The notes: generated from the letters alone by a model not told the origin. A DNA stretch of 9,323 bases from JBFMFR01 sp040752025 (GCA_040752025.1 JBFMFR010000088.1:1-9323), one strand, 5' to 3'; shown: positions 1-7,495, counted from the stretch's first letter. Program-made: numbers and translations.

Positions 1-7
1 CCGATCT
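1..7 (+). other. Possible sequencing-adapter remnant at the left edge
   Basis: The first seven bases, CCGATCT, equal the 3' end of the standard Illumina adapter (which ends GCTCTTCCGATCT). At the opposite edge the window ends in AGA, the first bases of the adapter's reverse complement (AGATCGG). A 7-mer can match by chance, but its position at the very edge makes untrimmed adapter plausible. If so, genuine sequence begins at position 8 and ends at 9320. The alternative is that these bases belong to the repeated segment. Confidence 0.5.
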
Positions 8-127
8 GGTGTTTCACCTCCTTTGCTCTTTGCCGTGCTGTTTTTTAGTTCGGCTGCTTCACCACGGCTTTTCTCATCTCACTGAACGTTTACCTGCTTT
101 CGCGTCAACGAACTCATAGATAGAGTA
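5..127 (+). repeat. 123-bp terminal repeat, left copy (inverted relative to the right copy)
   Basis: This segment is a perfect reverse complement of 9201-9323; identity stops at 127/128 (left) against 9201/9200 (right). It supplies the last 15 codons and stop of the Ig-repeat gene. Read on the plus strand it has GCCGTG at 32-37 and CACGGC at 63-68, a 6-bp stem with a 25-nt loop followed by TTTT. Read on the minus strand, leading away from the gene, it ends in a strong Shine-Dalgarno sequence, AGGAGGTGA, as if a gene began just outside the window. The element-like end reads TAGAGTA at the junction, and the terminal TA could be a duplicated target. It is probably the end of a multicopy mobile element, or an assembly artefact. 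Confidence 0.95.
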
Positions 128-1677
128 AAGTACAACCAGGCAGTCTCCCTGGCTTTCACCTCGAATGGGCCTTCTGCAACTTGTACCTGGCTATCATCGG
201 TCATTTGTCCTTCATCGGCCAGGGTGATGCGCTGGAAATCCAACTGGATGCGTGTGTCATCCTGGCCTGGCAGGTCGCGCTGGACCTCGATGGCTGTGTC
301 TAGCTTGACGGGTTCGGCGCTCTTGTTGCGCACGCGCACGGCGATGTAGTCGGGCGAGGTTTTAGAGGCCAGGTCAACGTAATCATAGCTCAGCTCTGCA
401 GCGTCGACGATCTCGATGGCGGGGGCGGGGACATTCAGGGTGAAGGTTTGTTCTGCGCGAGCGCCATCCTGGGCGGTGAGCTGGATCAGGCCGGTGTAGT
501 CGCCCGGCAGAGGAGCCTTGCCGGGTTGTTTCAACTCGAAGGCCAGGAAACCAGCGCTCTCAGATGGAACGGTGAACGTGCCTTCCCCGAACTGCAGCTC
601 GAGGGGATTCCCATCCTCGTCGAGGATACCAGCAACGATGATGGCGCCTTTGATCTGAGCCTCGGCCTGGCCCTTATTGCGCACGACAACCACGATTCGC
701 CTGGGGATGATGGACTCATCGGCCGGGTCCGGGAGCAGATCGAAATAGTTGTAGGTTTTGGATTCTCCGACGATTTCGAGGGTGATTTTTGCGTTCGGGA
801 TGAACAGGGGAAAGGTGAGCGAGCGGCTGGTATGGGCGGCGTCCAGGGCGGTGAGAGTCAATGTCCCCGTGTAGATGCCTGGCGCCGGGTCGCCGGGCAG
901 TTTGACCAGCGAAAAGTTCAACGGCGTAAGCCCATTCTTTGGCAAGAGGAGCGCGGCTTTCTTCACGAACTTGCCGTCTTCGCCCACTTCTCCCAGGTCG
1001 AAGTTGAGTTCGAACGGGTTGCCCAGCCGGTCGGTTACGTTGGCGATTGTGAGGACCCCGGTGAGCTGGACATCTTGCTCGCTCCGGTTCCGGACGGCGA
1101 TGGTGAGGAGCCCGCTGGCCAGGCTGTCGTAATCGACGCGCAGCGCCTGGGCGTTGAGGATTTCGAAATCGGCGGTCACTTCTGGCGACGGCGCGAGCGC
1201 CACGCTGACCTTGAGCGCTCTGGAGATGGCTGTACCGTGGGTGGCATCGGTGACTACCAGAAAGCCGGCATATTCACCGTCAGCCGGCATGGCATCCGGG
1301 CTGGGAACGAATTCAAGGATGGCGCTTCTACCGGCAGCCAGGGTCTGTGAGATCGGCTGGGACATGAAAAGCGCCTCGCTACTGAAGGATGCCTGGCCAT
1401 CCTGGATGGTCTTCAGACCGGGGAGCAGGATGTTCCCTTCGATGATGATCGAATCCGGGCTGTCGTTCACGACCGCCGCTTGCAGGCGCGCCTTGCCTTC
1501 CAGCAGGTCGCCGTAATCGATCTCCAGAGCCTCCTGGCTGCTATCGAGGAAGCGGATCGTGGATACTTCGTCTTGGAGGGCAAGGCCCGGATTGGATGTG
1601 AGCAGGAATACGAATAAGGGGAAAGATAACAACAAGAGACGGACGAGCGTTTTACGGGTGAGGGTTCGAGTTCTCAT
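79..1677 (-). CDS. Secreted protein of Ig-like beta-sandwich repeats, 3' end truncated by the terminal repeat
   Basis: The product has a signal peptide (basic MRTRTLTRK start, hydrophobic stretch about 11-28, likely cleavage after ALA near residue 34), so it should be exported. The rest is about four related beta-rich repeats of about 120 residues (roughly 40-160, 168-292, 297-416 and 420-517). Each opens with a Y-D-Y/L-x-D-L-like motif and a V-x-V-R-N-K/R-S strand. The first three close with PGxYxGxLxLTAxD (near 131, 265 and 390). Repeat 4 lacks this closing motif: the protein leaves the pattern at F517, exactly where the 123-bp repeat begins, so residues 518-532 and the stop come from foreign sequence. 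The ATG follows AAGGAGG with a 6-nt spacer, and a good promoter lies upstream. No enzymatic motif is visible. A surface or adhesive role is a guess. Confidence 0.85.
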   Translation of the reverse strand: MRTRTLTRKTLVRLLLLSFPLFVFLLTSNPGLALQDEVSTIRFLDSSQEALEIDYGDLLEGKARLQAAVVNDSPDSIIIEGNILLPGLKTIQDGQASFSSEALFMSQPISQTLAAGRSAILEFVPSPDAMPADGEYAGFLVVTDATHGTAISRALKVSVALAPSPEVTADFEILNAQALRVDYDSLASGLLTIAVRNRSEQDVQLTGVLTIANVTDRLGNPFELNFDLGEVGEDGKFVKKAALLLPKNGLTPLNFSLVKLPGDPAPGIYTGTLTLTALDAAHTSRSLTFPLFIPNAKITLEIVGESKTYNYFDLLPDPADESIIPRRIVVVVRNKGQAEAQIKGAIIVAGILDEDGNPLELQFGEGTFTVPSESAGFLAFELKQPGKAPLPGDYTGLIQLTAQDGARAEQTFTLNVPAPAIEIVDAAELSYDYVDLASKTSPDYIAVRVRNKSAEPVKLDTAIEVQRDLPGQDDTRIQLDFQRITLADEGQMTDDSQVQVAEGPFEVKARETAWLYFTLSMSSLTRKQVNVQ

Positions 1678-1741
1678 TCTGTGCCTCCTTGATAAGTTAT
1701 GGAAAGGTGCCTTTTGTAATTCGCTTTAGGAAGATACTTAC

Positions 1742-1770
1742 AAAATAGCACAATTCGGGATGTGTGTCAA
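1742..1770 (-). promoter_or_regulatory. Sigma-70-type promoter for the Ig-repeat gene
   Basis: On the minus strand TTGACA (1765-1770) is separated by exactly 17 bases from TATTTT (1742-1747). The -35 is a perfect consensus and the -10 is a fair match. Transcription would start near 1735, leaving a leader of about 58 nt that contains the AAGGAGG ribosome site before the ATG at 1677. Confidence 0.65.
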
Positions 1771-1802
1771 CATCTGCCAGCGCGGGTCAGGAAGAGAAGC
1801 CA

Positions 1803-1838
1803 CGAATTGCGCGAATTGGACGAATCTGGCGAATGTGC
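1803..1838. repeat. Four tandem 9-bp units with a CGAAT core
   Basis: CGAAT recurs at 1803, 1812, 1821 and 1830, a strict 9-base period. The units are CGAATTGCG, CGAATTGGA, CGAATCTGG and CGAATGTGC. The array lies in the divergent intergenic region, about 90 bases before the DinB-like gene. The period is a multiple of three, so one frame spells R-I-x repeats, but that frame lacks a credible start. Similar CGAATT-periodic runs are dispersed in many bacterial genomes (recalled, not searched). Confidence 0.7.
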
Positions 1839-1878
1839 AGATTGTTTTATAAATGCTGCCCTGGAATGCCTGTGAAGA

Positions 1879-1887
1879 TGCTAAAAT
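1879..1887 (+). promoter_or_regulatory. Candidate extended -10 promoter of the DinB-like gene
   Basis: TGC followed directly by TAAAAT matches the extended -10 form TGn-TAnnnT. No convincing -35 hexamer is seen 17-18 bases upstream, which extended -10 promoters tolerate. The predicted start near 1894 gives a leader of about 35 nt with AGGAG before the ATG at 1929. Confidence 0.4.
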
Positions 1888-1928
1888 GTTTAGATATGCA
1901 TTCATCGAATCACAACAGGAGTACAACG

Positions 1929-2402
1929 ATGAAAACCGAATTTACCTGGCAGTACGAGCACACCTGGAGGGTTTTCGAGAGGCTGGTCAGGGGGTTCGAC
2001 CCTGAGGCGTGGCTGCACACCGGGCGTGGAGCGATTATCCCGGCGCGCTTATCGCTGCACATCTTGCAGGCCGCCAGGTACTATATGCAGGCGCCCACCC
2101 CGGTTTTTTTCGCCTCCGGGAAAGCCTTCGACGGCGATTGGGCCACTGTGGAAGAAGCAGACCTGCCATCCCAGGATGACGTCCTGGCCTGTATCGAGGA
2201 ATTGAAGGCGAAATGCACACAGTGGTTGGCCGAAATGGATTTCGAGGGCGAAAACAGCGCCTTCGAATGGGCCGGAAGAACGAAACTGGGGGTGGTCCTA
2301 TTCCTGCTGCGGCACAACCTTTTCCACATCGGGGAGCTCAGTTCGCTCCTGAACGAGAGCAGGAATGGCGATGTGGAAGATCATTATGTTAAAGCATTAT
2401 AA
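1929..2402 (+). CDS. DinB-like (DinB/YfiT superfamily) putative metal-binding four-helix protein
   Basis: The product is a 157-residue cytoplasmic protein, normal length for the DinB superfamily of four-helix bundles. Family members coordinate a divalent metal with three histidines and in some cases act in bacillithiol or mycothiol-dependent reactions; here the substrate is unknown. The expected triad is visible: H44 in the second helix (RLSLHILQAARYY) and the H129-x3-H133 pair in RHNLFHIGEL, the signature region of the family. The ATG at 1929 is preceded by AGGAG with a 7-nt spacer. A longer open frame reaches back to 1764, but it runs through the 9-bp repeat and has no ribosome site, so the short start is preferred. 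The gene stands alone, divergent from the Ig-repeat gene and converging on the reductase gene with 31 bases between stops. Confidence 0.75.
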   Translation: MKTEFTWQYEHTWRVFERLVRGFDPEAWLHTGRGAIIPARLSLHILQAARYYMQAPTPVFFASGKAFDGDWATVEEADLPSQDDVLACIEELKAKCTQWLAEMDFEGENSAFEWAGRTKLGVVLFLLRHNLFHIGELSSLLNESRNGDVEDHYVKAL

Positions 2403-2433
2403 ATCGATTGGATCCGCAGATTAGGGACTTCAC

Positions 2434-2904
2434 TCATCCCTGTACGGGTTTCATCACCAGGACAGGAATGCTGCGCCCGACGATGCGCTCTTTGTACAGC
2501 GGGTAGCCCAGGTAGGTGTTCAAAGCGTACTCCCAGAAGCGCTCGTATTCCTCGCCCTGGGCTTCGTGCGCCAGGTACTTGCCCGCTTTCCCGGCGATGG
2601 AGCAGGTGGCCTCTGGGTTGGCCTTCAAGTTGAAGTACCAGGATGGATAAGGCTTCTGGCCCCAGTTCGTGGCGATGAGGGCGAAAGAGCCCGGCTCGCT
2701 TTCGTCCTGGATGCAGAGCAGAGGCACAGTGCGGGGCAGCCCGCTCTTGGCGCCCTTGCTGGTCAGGATCACCACCGGCAGCCCGGCCACCAGGCTGGTC
2801 ATGGCCACACGGTTCCCCGACAGCTTGAGGAACAGGCGGTCGAAGTGATGCAGGGTGCGCGAGTAGAACCAGGCGCCGGGCTTCGAAGCCGCGATGCGCT
2901 GCAC
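2434..2904 (-). CDS. F420H2-dependent reductase-type (Ddn/DUF385) nitroreductase-family protein
   Basis: The 156-residue product matches the deazaflavin-dependent nitroreductase fold typified by mycobacterial Ddn (about 150 residues). These split-barrel proteins use reduced F420 to reduce quinones or other acceptors. Characteristic segments are in order: LTSKGAKSGLPRTVPLLC (about 47-64), then SFALIATNWGQ, PSWYFNLKANPEA (about 88-100), and the ending Y..Y...I.GR.IPVLVMKP. The start is GTG, two codons after the TAG of the large regulator and in the same frame. No Shine-Dalgarno sequence is visible, so translation may rely on termination-reinitiation from the upstream gene. The next internal ATG (residue 35) would remove part of the fold. 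Whether the host makes F420 cannot be told from this window, and some relatives may bind FMN instead. Confidence 0.8.
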   Translation of the reverse strand: MQRIAASKPGAWFYSRTLHHFDRLFLKLSGNRVAMTSLVAGLPVVILTSKGAKSGLPRTVPLLCIQDESEPGSFALIATNWGQKPYPSWYFNLKANPEATCSIAGKAGKYLAHEAQGEEYERFWEYALNTYLGYPLYKERIVGRSIPVLVMKPVQG

Positions 2905-2910
2905 TGGGGG

Positions 2911-5900
2911 CTATTGCTCACACAGCGGCTCGATCTGGTAGATCTTGCGCTCGTCGCAGGTCAACGGGCGTACGTAGCGGTTTGCCTGAACCCATAGGAG
3001 CAGTTCTTCCAGGCCCGGGTTCGACAGGCGCCATAAGATGATTTCCTGGTCGGATGCGCCCGACAGGGCATAGCGCCCGTCTGGGCTGACAGCGATGTCG
3101 TACAGGCTCACCGGGCTGGTATAGCCAAACTGGCGGATCAGTTCACCCCGCTCCAGGTCCCACAACTTCAGGGTGCCCTCCCAGCCGCTGGAGAAAGCGG
3201 TGTGTGCGCCTGGCAGGACGAGCAGGCGCGTGCGGAAACTGCGATGCTGGCCGATCTGGCGGATGCGCTCGCCGCTTTCCAGGTCCAGGATCGCCAGGTT
3301 GTCCTCTGTATCTGTCACCAGGGCCGTGCGCCCATCCGGCACGTAGGCCATCTGCCTGGCCGGGTAGCGGCGGATTTCTTGCCCGCTTTCCAGGTCCCAC
3401 AGGATCAGCCAGCCATCGTCGCCGGTGGAGAGCGCCGTGCGCCCATCGGGGTTGATGGCGACGCCCCACACGCCTTGCGTGTGCCCGTTCAGGTGGTGCA
3501 GGATGGCGCCTGTGCGCACATCCCACAAGATCAGCGTGGTGTTGACGGAGGCCGACAGGGCCTTGTTCCCATCCGGGGTGAAGGCCAGGTCGGTGACCAT
3601 ATCGCCATGCCCGGCGAACTGGTGCAGTTCGGCCCCGCTTTGCAGGTTCCACAGGCGCAGCAGCCCGTCCGTGGAGCCGGAGAGCGCGCTGCGGCCGTCC
3701 GGGCTGACCACCACCTGAAAAATCGAAACCTCTCCGGGAAGCTCCATCTTGCGGATTTGAGCGCCGCTTTCCACGTTCCACAGGCGCAGGCTGCTGTCCC
3801 TGGAAGGCGTCCCGGGCGTGGCCGCGCCTGAGCAGGAGACGAACTGCTGCCCATCTGGGGTGAAGTCTACATCGAAAACCATATCCTGGTGTCCGAGGTA
3901 ATGGCGCACTTCGGCGGCGTCGAGCAGATCCCAGATGATCAGGTCGCCGTGATAAGCCGCTGAGATCGCCGTGCGCCCGTCCGGGCTGAGCGCCAGGGCC
4001 TGCACGCCGCTGTCGTGCGCCTTGAGGCGCGCCAGGGCTTCGCCGCTGGCCAGATCCCAGAGCAGCAGGCTTTGGTCTTCGGAGGCTGAGATGGCCTTGC
4101 GACCATCTGGGGTGATGAAAACCTGGCGGACGGTGTTGGTGTGGCCGGTAAAGACAGCCAATGCCTCTCCGCTGGACAGATCCCAGAGCGTGAGGGCATA
4201 ATACCAGGCCGAGCCGGTGAGCGCCTTAGCGCCATCCGGGCTGAAGGCGATGCTGGATGCGTCGTTCTCCAGGTTTTGGAACTCGCGGACAATCTCTCCC
4301 GTGGAACCCTCCCACAGGATCAGGCGGTAATCGATGGTCAGCGTTCCTTCCGTCAGGACCAGGGTCGGGTCGCCAGAAGAGGCCAGGATGCGCATCCCAT
4401 CCGGGCTGAAGCGTGCATCCACTACACTGGCGGTGTGGCCGGTGAAACACCGTATCTCCCGCCCGGTTGCCAGGTCCCACAGGATCAGCTCGCCCGGGTT
4501 CATGCCGGAATCCCCCGAGAAGCCGCCCGAAACCACGCTGCGCCCGTCCGGGCTGATGTCCACTGCCTTGACAGGGCCGGAATGCCCCACGAAACGCAGG
4601 ATTTCTTTGCCTGAAGACAAATCCCACACGATGACTGCGCCATCCCCACCGGCGGAGACGGCTTGGGAGCCATCCGGAGTGAAAGCCAGGTCGTTCACCT
4701 CGGCCGGGTGGCCGTAGAAACGCTGTATTTCTGTGCCAGTCTCGATTTCCCACAAAGCCAGGGAGCCATCCTGAAAACCGGCCAGCGCCTGGCGCCCGTT
4801 CGGGCTGATTACCAGGCAGGTTATGGGCGCCTCCAGGCCTGGGAAGATCTGGCCGGCCTCGAAGCGCTGCCGGGGGCCGGGTGAATAGGCGGCCTGCATC
4901 AGAATCCGTTGAGCCTCGATAGGCGGCCGGTCGATGCGGTTGGCCGCCAGCGCCAGCACCAGGCCGCTGGCAACGTCCAGGTTCTCCAGGGCGCTGCGGG
5001 CGTTGGCTGCCAGGCTGAGGCTGTAAGCCTCCAGTGCCAGGCGCCGCTGCCGCACGGTGACGAAGGCCAGGCTCAGCGCCACCAGGGTAGCGATGGTCAG
5101 GACGGCAGCCAGGGCGCCCAGGAAGCGCCGTGAGCGCCGTTCTGAAAGCGCTAACTGGCGGGCGGCCTGCAGTTCCTCCTGCTGTTTGCGTTGCTCTTCC
5201 AGCCTGCGGCGTTGGTGCAGGGCCATGCTGGCCTGGATGAACTCGCCCTCGAGCGGGCTGAGCTGCCCGGCATGTTCGCCCAACCAGGTTTCGGCCTGCG
5301 CCAGCGGCGCGCCGCGCAGCAGGGCGCCCTCGTCCCTGCCGGAGGCCTGCCATTGGCGCATCACAGCGCGCAGCCCTTCCTGCCAGTTGCGGAAGCCCCG
5401 GCTGGCCTCGATCCACATGCGCAGGCGCTCCCAATGCTGGATGAGCACCTCGTGGATGATCTCGACCACCTGCTCGCCGGAGGCAGACAGGCCGGTGACG
5501 ACCAGGCGAGCGTCTGCCAGGCGCTGCGTGATGGGCCAGTTCTGCTCGCCGATTTCATCCCGCCGGGCGATGCGCCGGGTGTCCTCCGTGCCCTCACCGG
5601 GCTGCACCAGTTGTAAGAAGATGGCCTGGGCCTGCTTCTGTTCGCCTTCATCGAGGGCGGCGAGCGCCTGACCGGCGTACCTGGTCAGAGCGCCTTTCAC
5701 CTTGCCGAGAGCCTCATACGCGGCATGCTGCATCCAGCCGTCCACCTGCCGCTCCCACAACATGGTCAGGGTGAACTCCAGGAGAGGCAGGCTGCCGGGC
5801 TGCTCGGCAACGTCGTCCAGGATTCGATCTACCAGGCCCGCCTCGAAAGCCGCCCCCAGCATTTCGGCGGGTTTTTCGATGGCCTGGCGCAGGTCTTCAC

Positions 5901-7341
5901 GGCTCATCGGCCCGAGCAGGTGGGCGGCGCTTTGCAGGGCGTCTGCCAGACTGCGCTGCGCCAGGGCCTGGCTCATGAAGTCCGCCCGCAGCGCCAGCAG
6001 CAGCGTGCAGGCTGGCGGACCGGGCGAGCGCGCCGGCTGGGCCAGGGCCAGGAGCTCGTCCACGAAGCGCTGCCTTGCCTCCCCTTGCGGGCACAAGGTG
6101 TAAAGCTCTTCGAACTGGTCGACGACCAGGCACAGGCGCTCTGCATTGGGGTGCTTATCCAGGAGGCGCGCCGCCATCTCCGGCAGGTGCAGTTCGCCAG
6201 CTTCCAGGGCCCCGGCAGCTTTGCGACAGACCACCAGCCGCTCTACCTCCGGAAGCTGCGGTTCCAGAAGAGGCACTAATGCAGAGGCCAGGGCATGAAA
6301 AGGCTGGCTCCCCGGGCGGAAACTGGCGACCAGCCAGCGCTTCTCCTGGCGCAGACGCGGAACCAGCCCGGCGAAAATCAGCGAAGATTTGCCGGACCCG
6401 GAAGCTCCGATCACAGCGATCATAGATGTTGGACGATTGGCTGCCTGCACCAGGCGTTCGACAACCTCCTGGCGCCCGAAGAAAAAGCGGGCGTCGCTTT
6501 CTTGAAAAGCCGCCAGGCCGCGGTACGGGCATTCCTGGATCACACTTTTGGCGGCCTGGGGAGGCGCAGTTTTGGCGGGCTGCCAGTCATCCGCCAGCAG
6601 ATGCTGGTAGAGCTGGCGGGTTTGTGGGCCGGGCTCGACGCCCAGGTCGGAGTCCAGCAACTGGCGCAGGTTCTCGTAATGCGCCAGGGCGGCGGCGCGC
6701 TGCCCGGTGTGCGCCAGGTTGCGCATAACCTGCTGGTGGCCTTGCTCCTGCCAGGGTTCGAGGGCCACCAGCCGCCGGGCATGGGTCAGGGCGTGCTCGT
6801 AGTCCCCGTTTTCTTCGTAGACTGCAGACAGGCGGTGCAGCGCCTCTACCAGTTTGAGGTGGAACTGCTCGCGCTTGAACGTGACCCATTCATCGAAGTC
6901 CGGGTTGCCCGGAACGGCGAAGCCTTCCAGGAACTCTCCCCGGTACAGGGCGACGGCTTTTTCCAGGTCTGCTGGATCAGGGGAGGTAACCTTCGAGCCT
7001 GCTAACAACGTGCTGAACTGGCTGGCGTCGGCTTCGTAATCGCTGTGCGTGTTGAACTGGATGGCATCGCGGCTGATGTGCAAGAATGGAGGCTGGGCAG
7101 CCCGGTCGCCGATTGCCCGGCGCAAATCGGATAAGGCGTAGCGCAGGTTATCTCGGGCCTGCGCTTCCGGCCAATCCGGCCACAGCAGGCCCGCCAGCCT
7201 GCCGCGGCTGTGGGGACAGTCAGACTCCGCGATCAAATAGGCCAGTAGCGCCCGCACCTTGCTGGATTTGAATTCGGCCAGGGTGGCCCCATCCAGCACC
7301 GCCTGGAAGGGGCCGAACAAAAACACACGCAGTTTCGACAT
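2911..7341 (-). CDS. BTAD transcriptional activator fused to nSTAND NTPase, membrane segment and 14 WD40 repeats
   Basis: This 1476-residue protein joins several modules. Residues 1-98 form a winged-helix DNA-binding domain of the SARP/OmpR type. Residues about 105-250 are a bacterial transcriptional activation domain (BTAD) with TPR-like helices. Residues about 270-640 are a novel-STAND NTPase, with Walker A GASGSGKSS at 312-320 and Walker B LCLVVDQFEE at 403-412. A winged-helix-like segment (VEIIHEVLIQHWERLR, then GRDEGALLRGAPL) follows. A charged, probably coiled region (about 706-738) leads into a hydrophobic helix at about 739-762. From 835 to 1440 I count 14 WD40 units, enough for two seven-bladed propellers; the twelfth (about 1331-1357) is degenerate. 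A Cys-containing tail ends in IEPLCEQ. STAND proteins generally act as ligand-triggered switches; the ligand and regulon here are unknown. The ATG follows GGAGG with a 5-nt spacer. Confidence 0.92.
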   Translation of the reverse strand: MSKLRVFLFGPFQAVLDGATLAEFKSSKVRALLAYLIAESDCPHSRGRLAGLLWPDWPEAQARDNLRYALSDLRRAIGDRAAQPPFLHISRDAIQFNTHSDYEADASQFSTLLAGSKVTSPDPADLEKAVALYRGEFLEGFAVPGNPDFDEWVTFKREQFHLKLVEALHRLSAVYEENGDYEHALTHARRLVALEPWQEQGHQQVMRNLAHTGQRAAALAHYENLRQLLDSDLGVEPGPQTRQLYQHLLADDWQPAKTAPPQAAKSVIQECPYRGLAAFQESDARFFFGRQEVVERLVQAANRPTSMIAVIGASGSGKSSLIFAGLVPRLRQEKRWLVASFRPGSQPFHALASALVPLLEPQLPEVERLVVCRKAAGALEAGELHLPEMAARLLDKHPNAERLCLVVDQFEELYTLCPQGEARQRFVDELLALAQPARSPGPPACTLLLALRADFMSQALAQRSLADALQSAAHLLGPMSREDLRQAIEKPAEMLGAAFEAGLVDRILDDVAEQPGSLPLLEFTLTMLWERQVDGWMQHAAYEALGKVKGALTRYAGQALAALDEGEQKQAQAIFLQLVQPGEGTEDTRRIARRDEIGEQNWPITQRLADARLVVTGLSASGEQVVEIIHEVLIQHWERLRMWIEASRGFRNWQEGLRAVMRQWQASGRDEGALLRGAPLAQAETWLGEHAGQLSPLEGEFIQASMALHQRRRLEEQRKQQEELQAARQLALSERRSRRFLGALAAVLTIATLVALSLAFVTVRQRRLALEAYSLSLAANARSALENLDVASGLVLALAANRIDRPPIEAQRILMQAAYSPGPRQRFEAGQIFPGLEAPITCLVISPNGRQALAGFQDGSLALWEIETGTEIQRFYGHPAEVNDLAFTPDGSQAVSAGGDGAVIVWDLSSGKEILRFVGHSGPVKAVDISPDGRSVVSGGFSGDSGMNPGELILWDLATGREIRCFTGHTASVVDARFSPDGMRILASSGDPTLVLTEGTLTIDYRLILWEGSTGEIVREFQNLENDASSIAFSPDGAKALTGSAWYYALTLWDLSSGEALAVFTGHTNTVRQVFITPDGRKAISASEDQSLLLWDLASGEALARLKAHDSGVQALALSPDGRTAISAAYHGDLIIWDLLDAAEVRHYLGHQDMVFDVDFTPDGQQFVSCSGAATPGTPSRDSSLRLWNVESGAQIRKMELPGEVSIFQVVVSPDGRSALSGSTDGLLRLWNLQSGAELHQFAGHGDMVTDLAFTPDGNKALSASVNTTLILWDVRTGAILHHLNGHTQGVWGVAINPDGRTALSTGDDGWLILWDLESGQEIRRYPARQMAYVPDGRTALVTDTEDNLAILDLESGERIRQIGQHRSFRTRLLVLPGAHTAFSSGWEGTLKLWDLERGELIRQFGYTSPVSLYDIAVSPDGRYALSGASDQEIILWRLSNPGLEELLLWVQANRYVRPLTCDERKIYQIEPLCEQ

Positions 7342-7391
7342 CCCGCCCTCCGGCGCGCCCGGCGCCTGTGAAAAACCGTCTCGCCGCGAGT

Positions 7392-7397
7392 ATTATA
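7392..7397 (-). promoter_or_regulatory. Candidate -10 element for the BTAD-nSTAND-WD40 gene
   Basis: The minus strand reads TATAAT, a perfect -10 hexamer, 51 bases before the ATG at 7341. No good -35 is seen; the nearest candidate, TTTCGT, is 20 bases further upstream. A leader of about 44 nt would contain the GGAGG site. The motif stands out in otherwise GC-rich surroundings. Confidence 0.45.
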
Positions 7398-7478
7398 CAT
7401 CCTTCCGGCGCTGCGCCACGAAAGCGCCACGTTTGGGTAACCTTCTCGCCACCTCGATTTGGTATTTTGAAAGCGTGC

Positions 7479-7495
7479 TCAGCGATCGACGCTGA
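7479..7495. promoter_or_regulatory. Inverted repeat in the divergent intergenic region, possible operator
   Basis: TCAGCG (7479-7484) and CGCTGA (7490-7495) form a perfect 6-bp inverted repeat around ATCGA, between the divergent regulator and lipoprotein genes. It lies 35 bases before the lipoprotein ATG, so it could be a regulator-binding site or a leader hairpin. TTGAAA at 7467-7472 could be a -35 for the lipoprotein, but no matching -10 is evident. Confidence 0.3.

Noticed and set aside
448..1350. 300-codon plus-strand open frame opposite the Ig-repeat gene
   Set aside because: It lacks recognisable domains or a ribosome site and mirrors a GC-rich gene whose minus frame has a signal peptide and clear internal repeats.
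1764..1928. N-terminal extension of the DinB-like protein
   Set aside because: It would translate the 9-bp repeat and intergenic DNA, has no ribosome site, and the ATG at 1929 has AGGAG at good spacing and gives family-typical length.
2423..2441. AGGGA/TCCCT hairpin as terminator for the regulator-reductase pair
   Set aside because: The stem is only 5 bp, it overlaps the reductase stop codon, and no T-run follows on the minus strand.
3000..4860. Regularly spaced repeated motifs resembling a tandem DNA repeat or array
   Set aside because: The recurring words (around SPDGR and LWDL codons) are the DNA trace of WD40 units of about 40-45 residues, with diverged copies and no spacers as in CRISPR.
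4226..5434. 402-codon minus-strand open frame overlapping the large regulator in another frame
   Set aside because: It is low-complexity, rich in Arg, Gly and Pro, and lies wholly inside the STAND-WD40 coding region, whose frame carries consistent motifs.
2434..7341. Anti-phage defence island built around the STAND protein
   Set aside because: The N-terminus is a DNA-binding activator rather than a nuclease, protease or other toxic effector, and no neighbouring gene is a known defence component.
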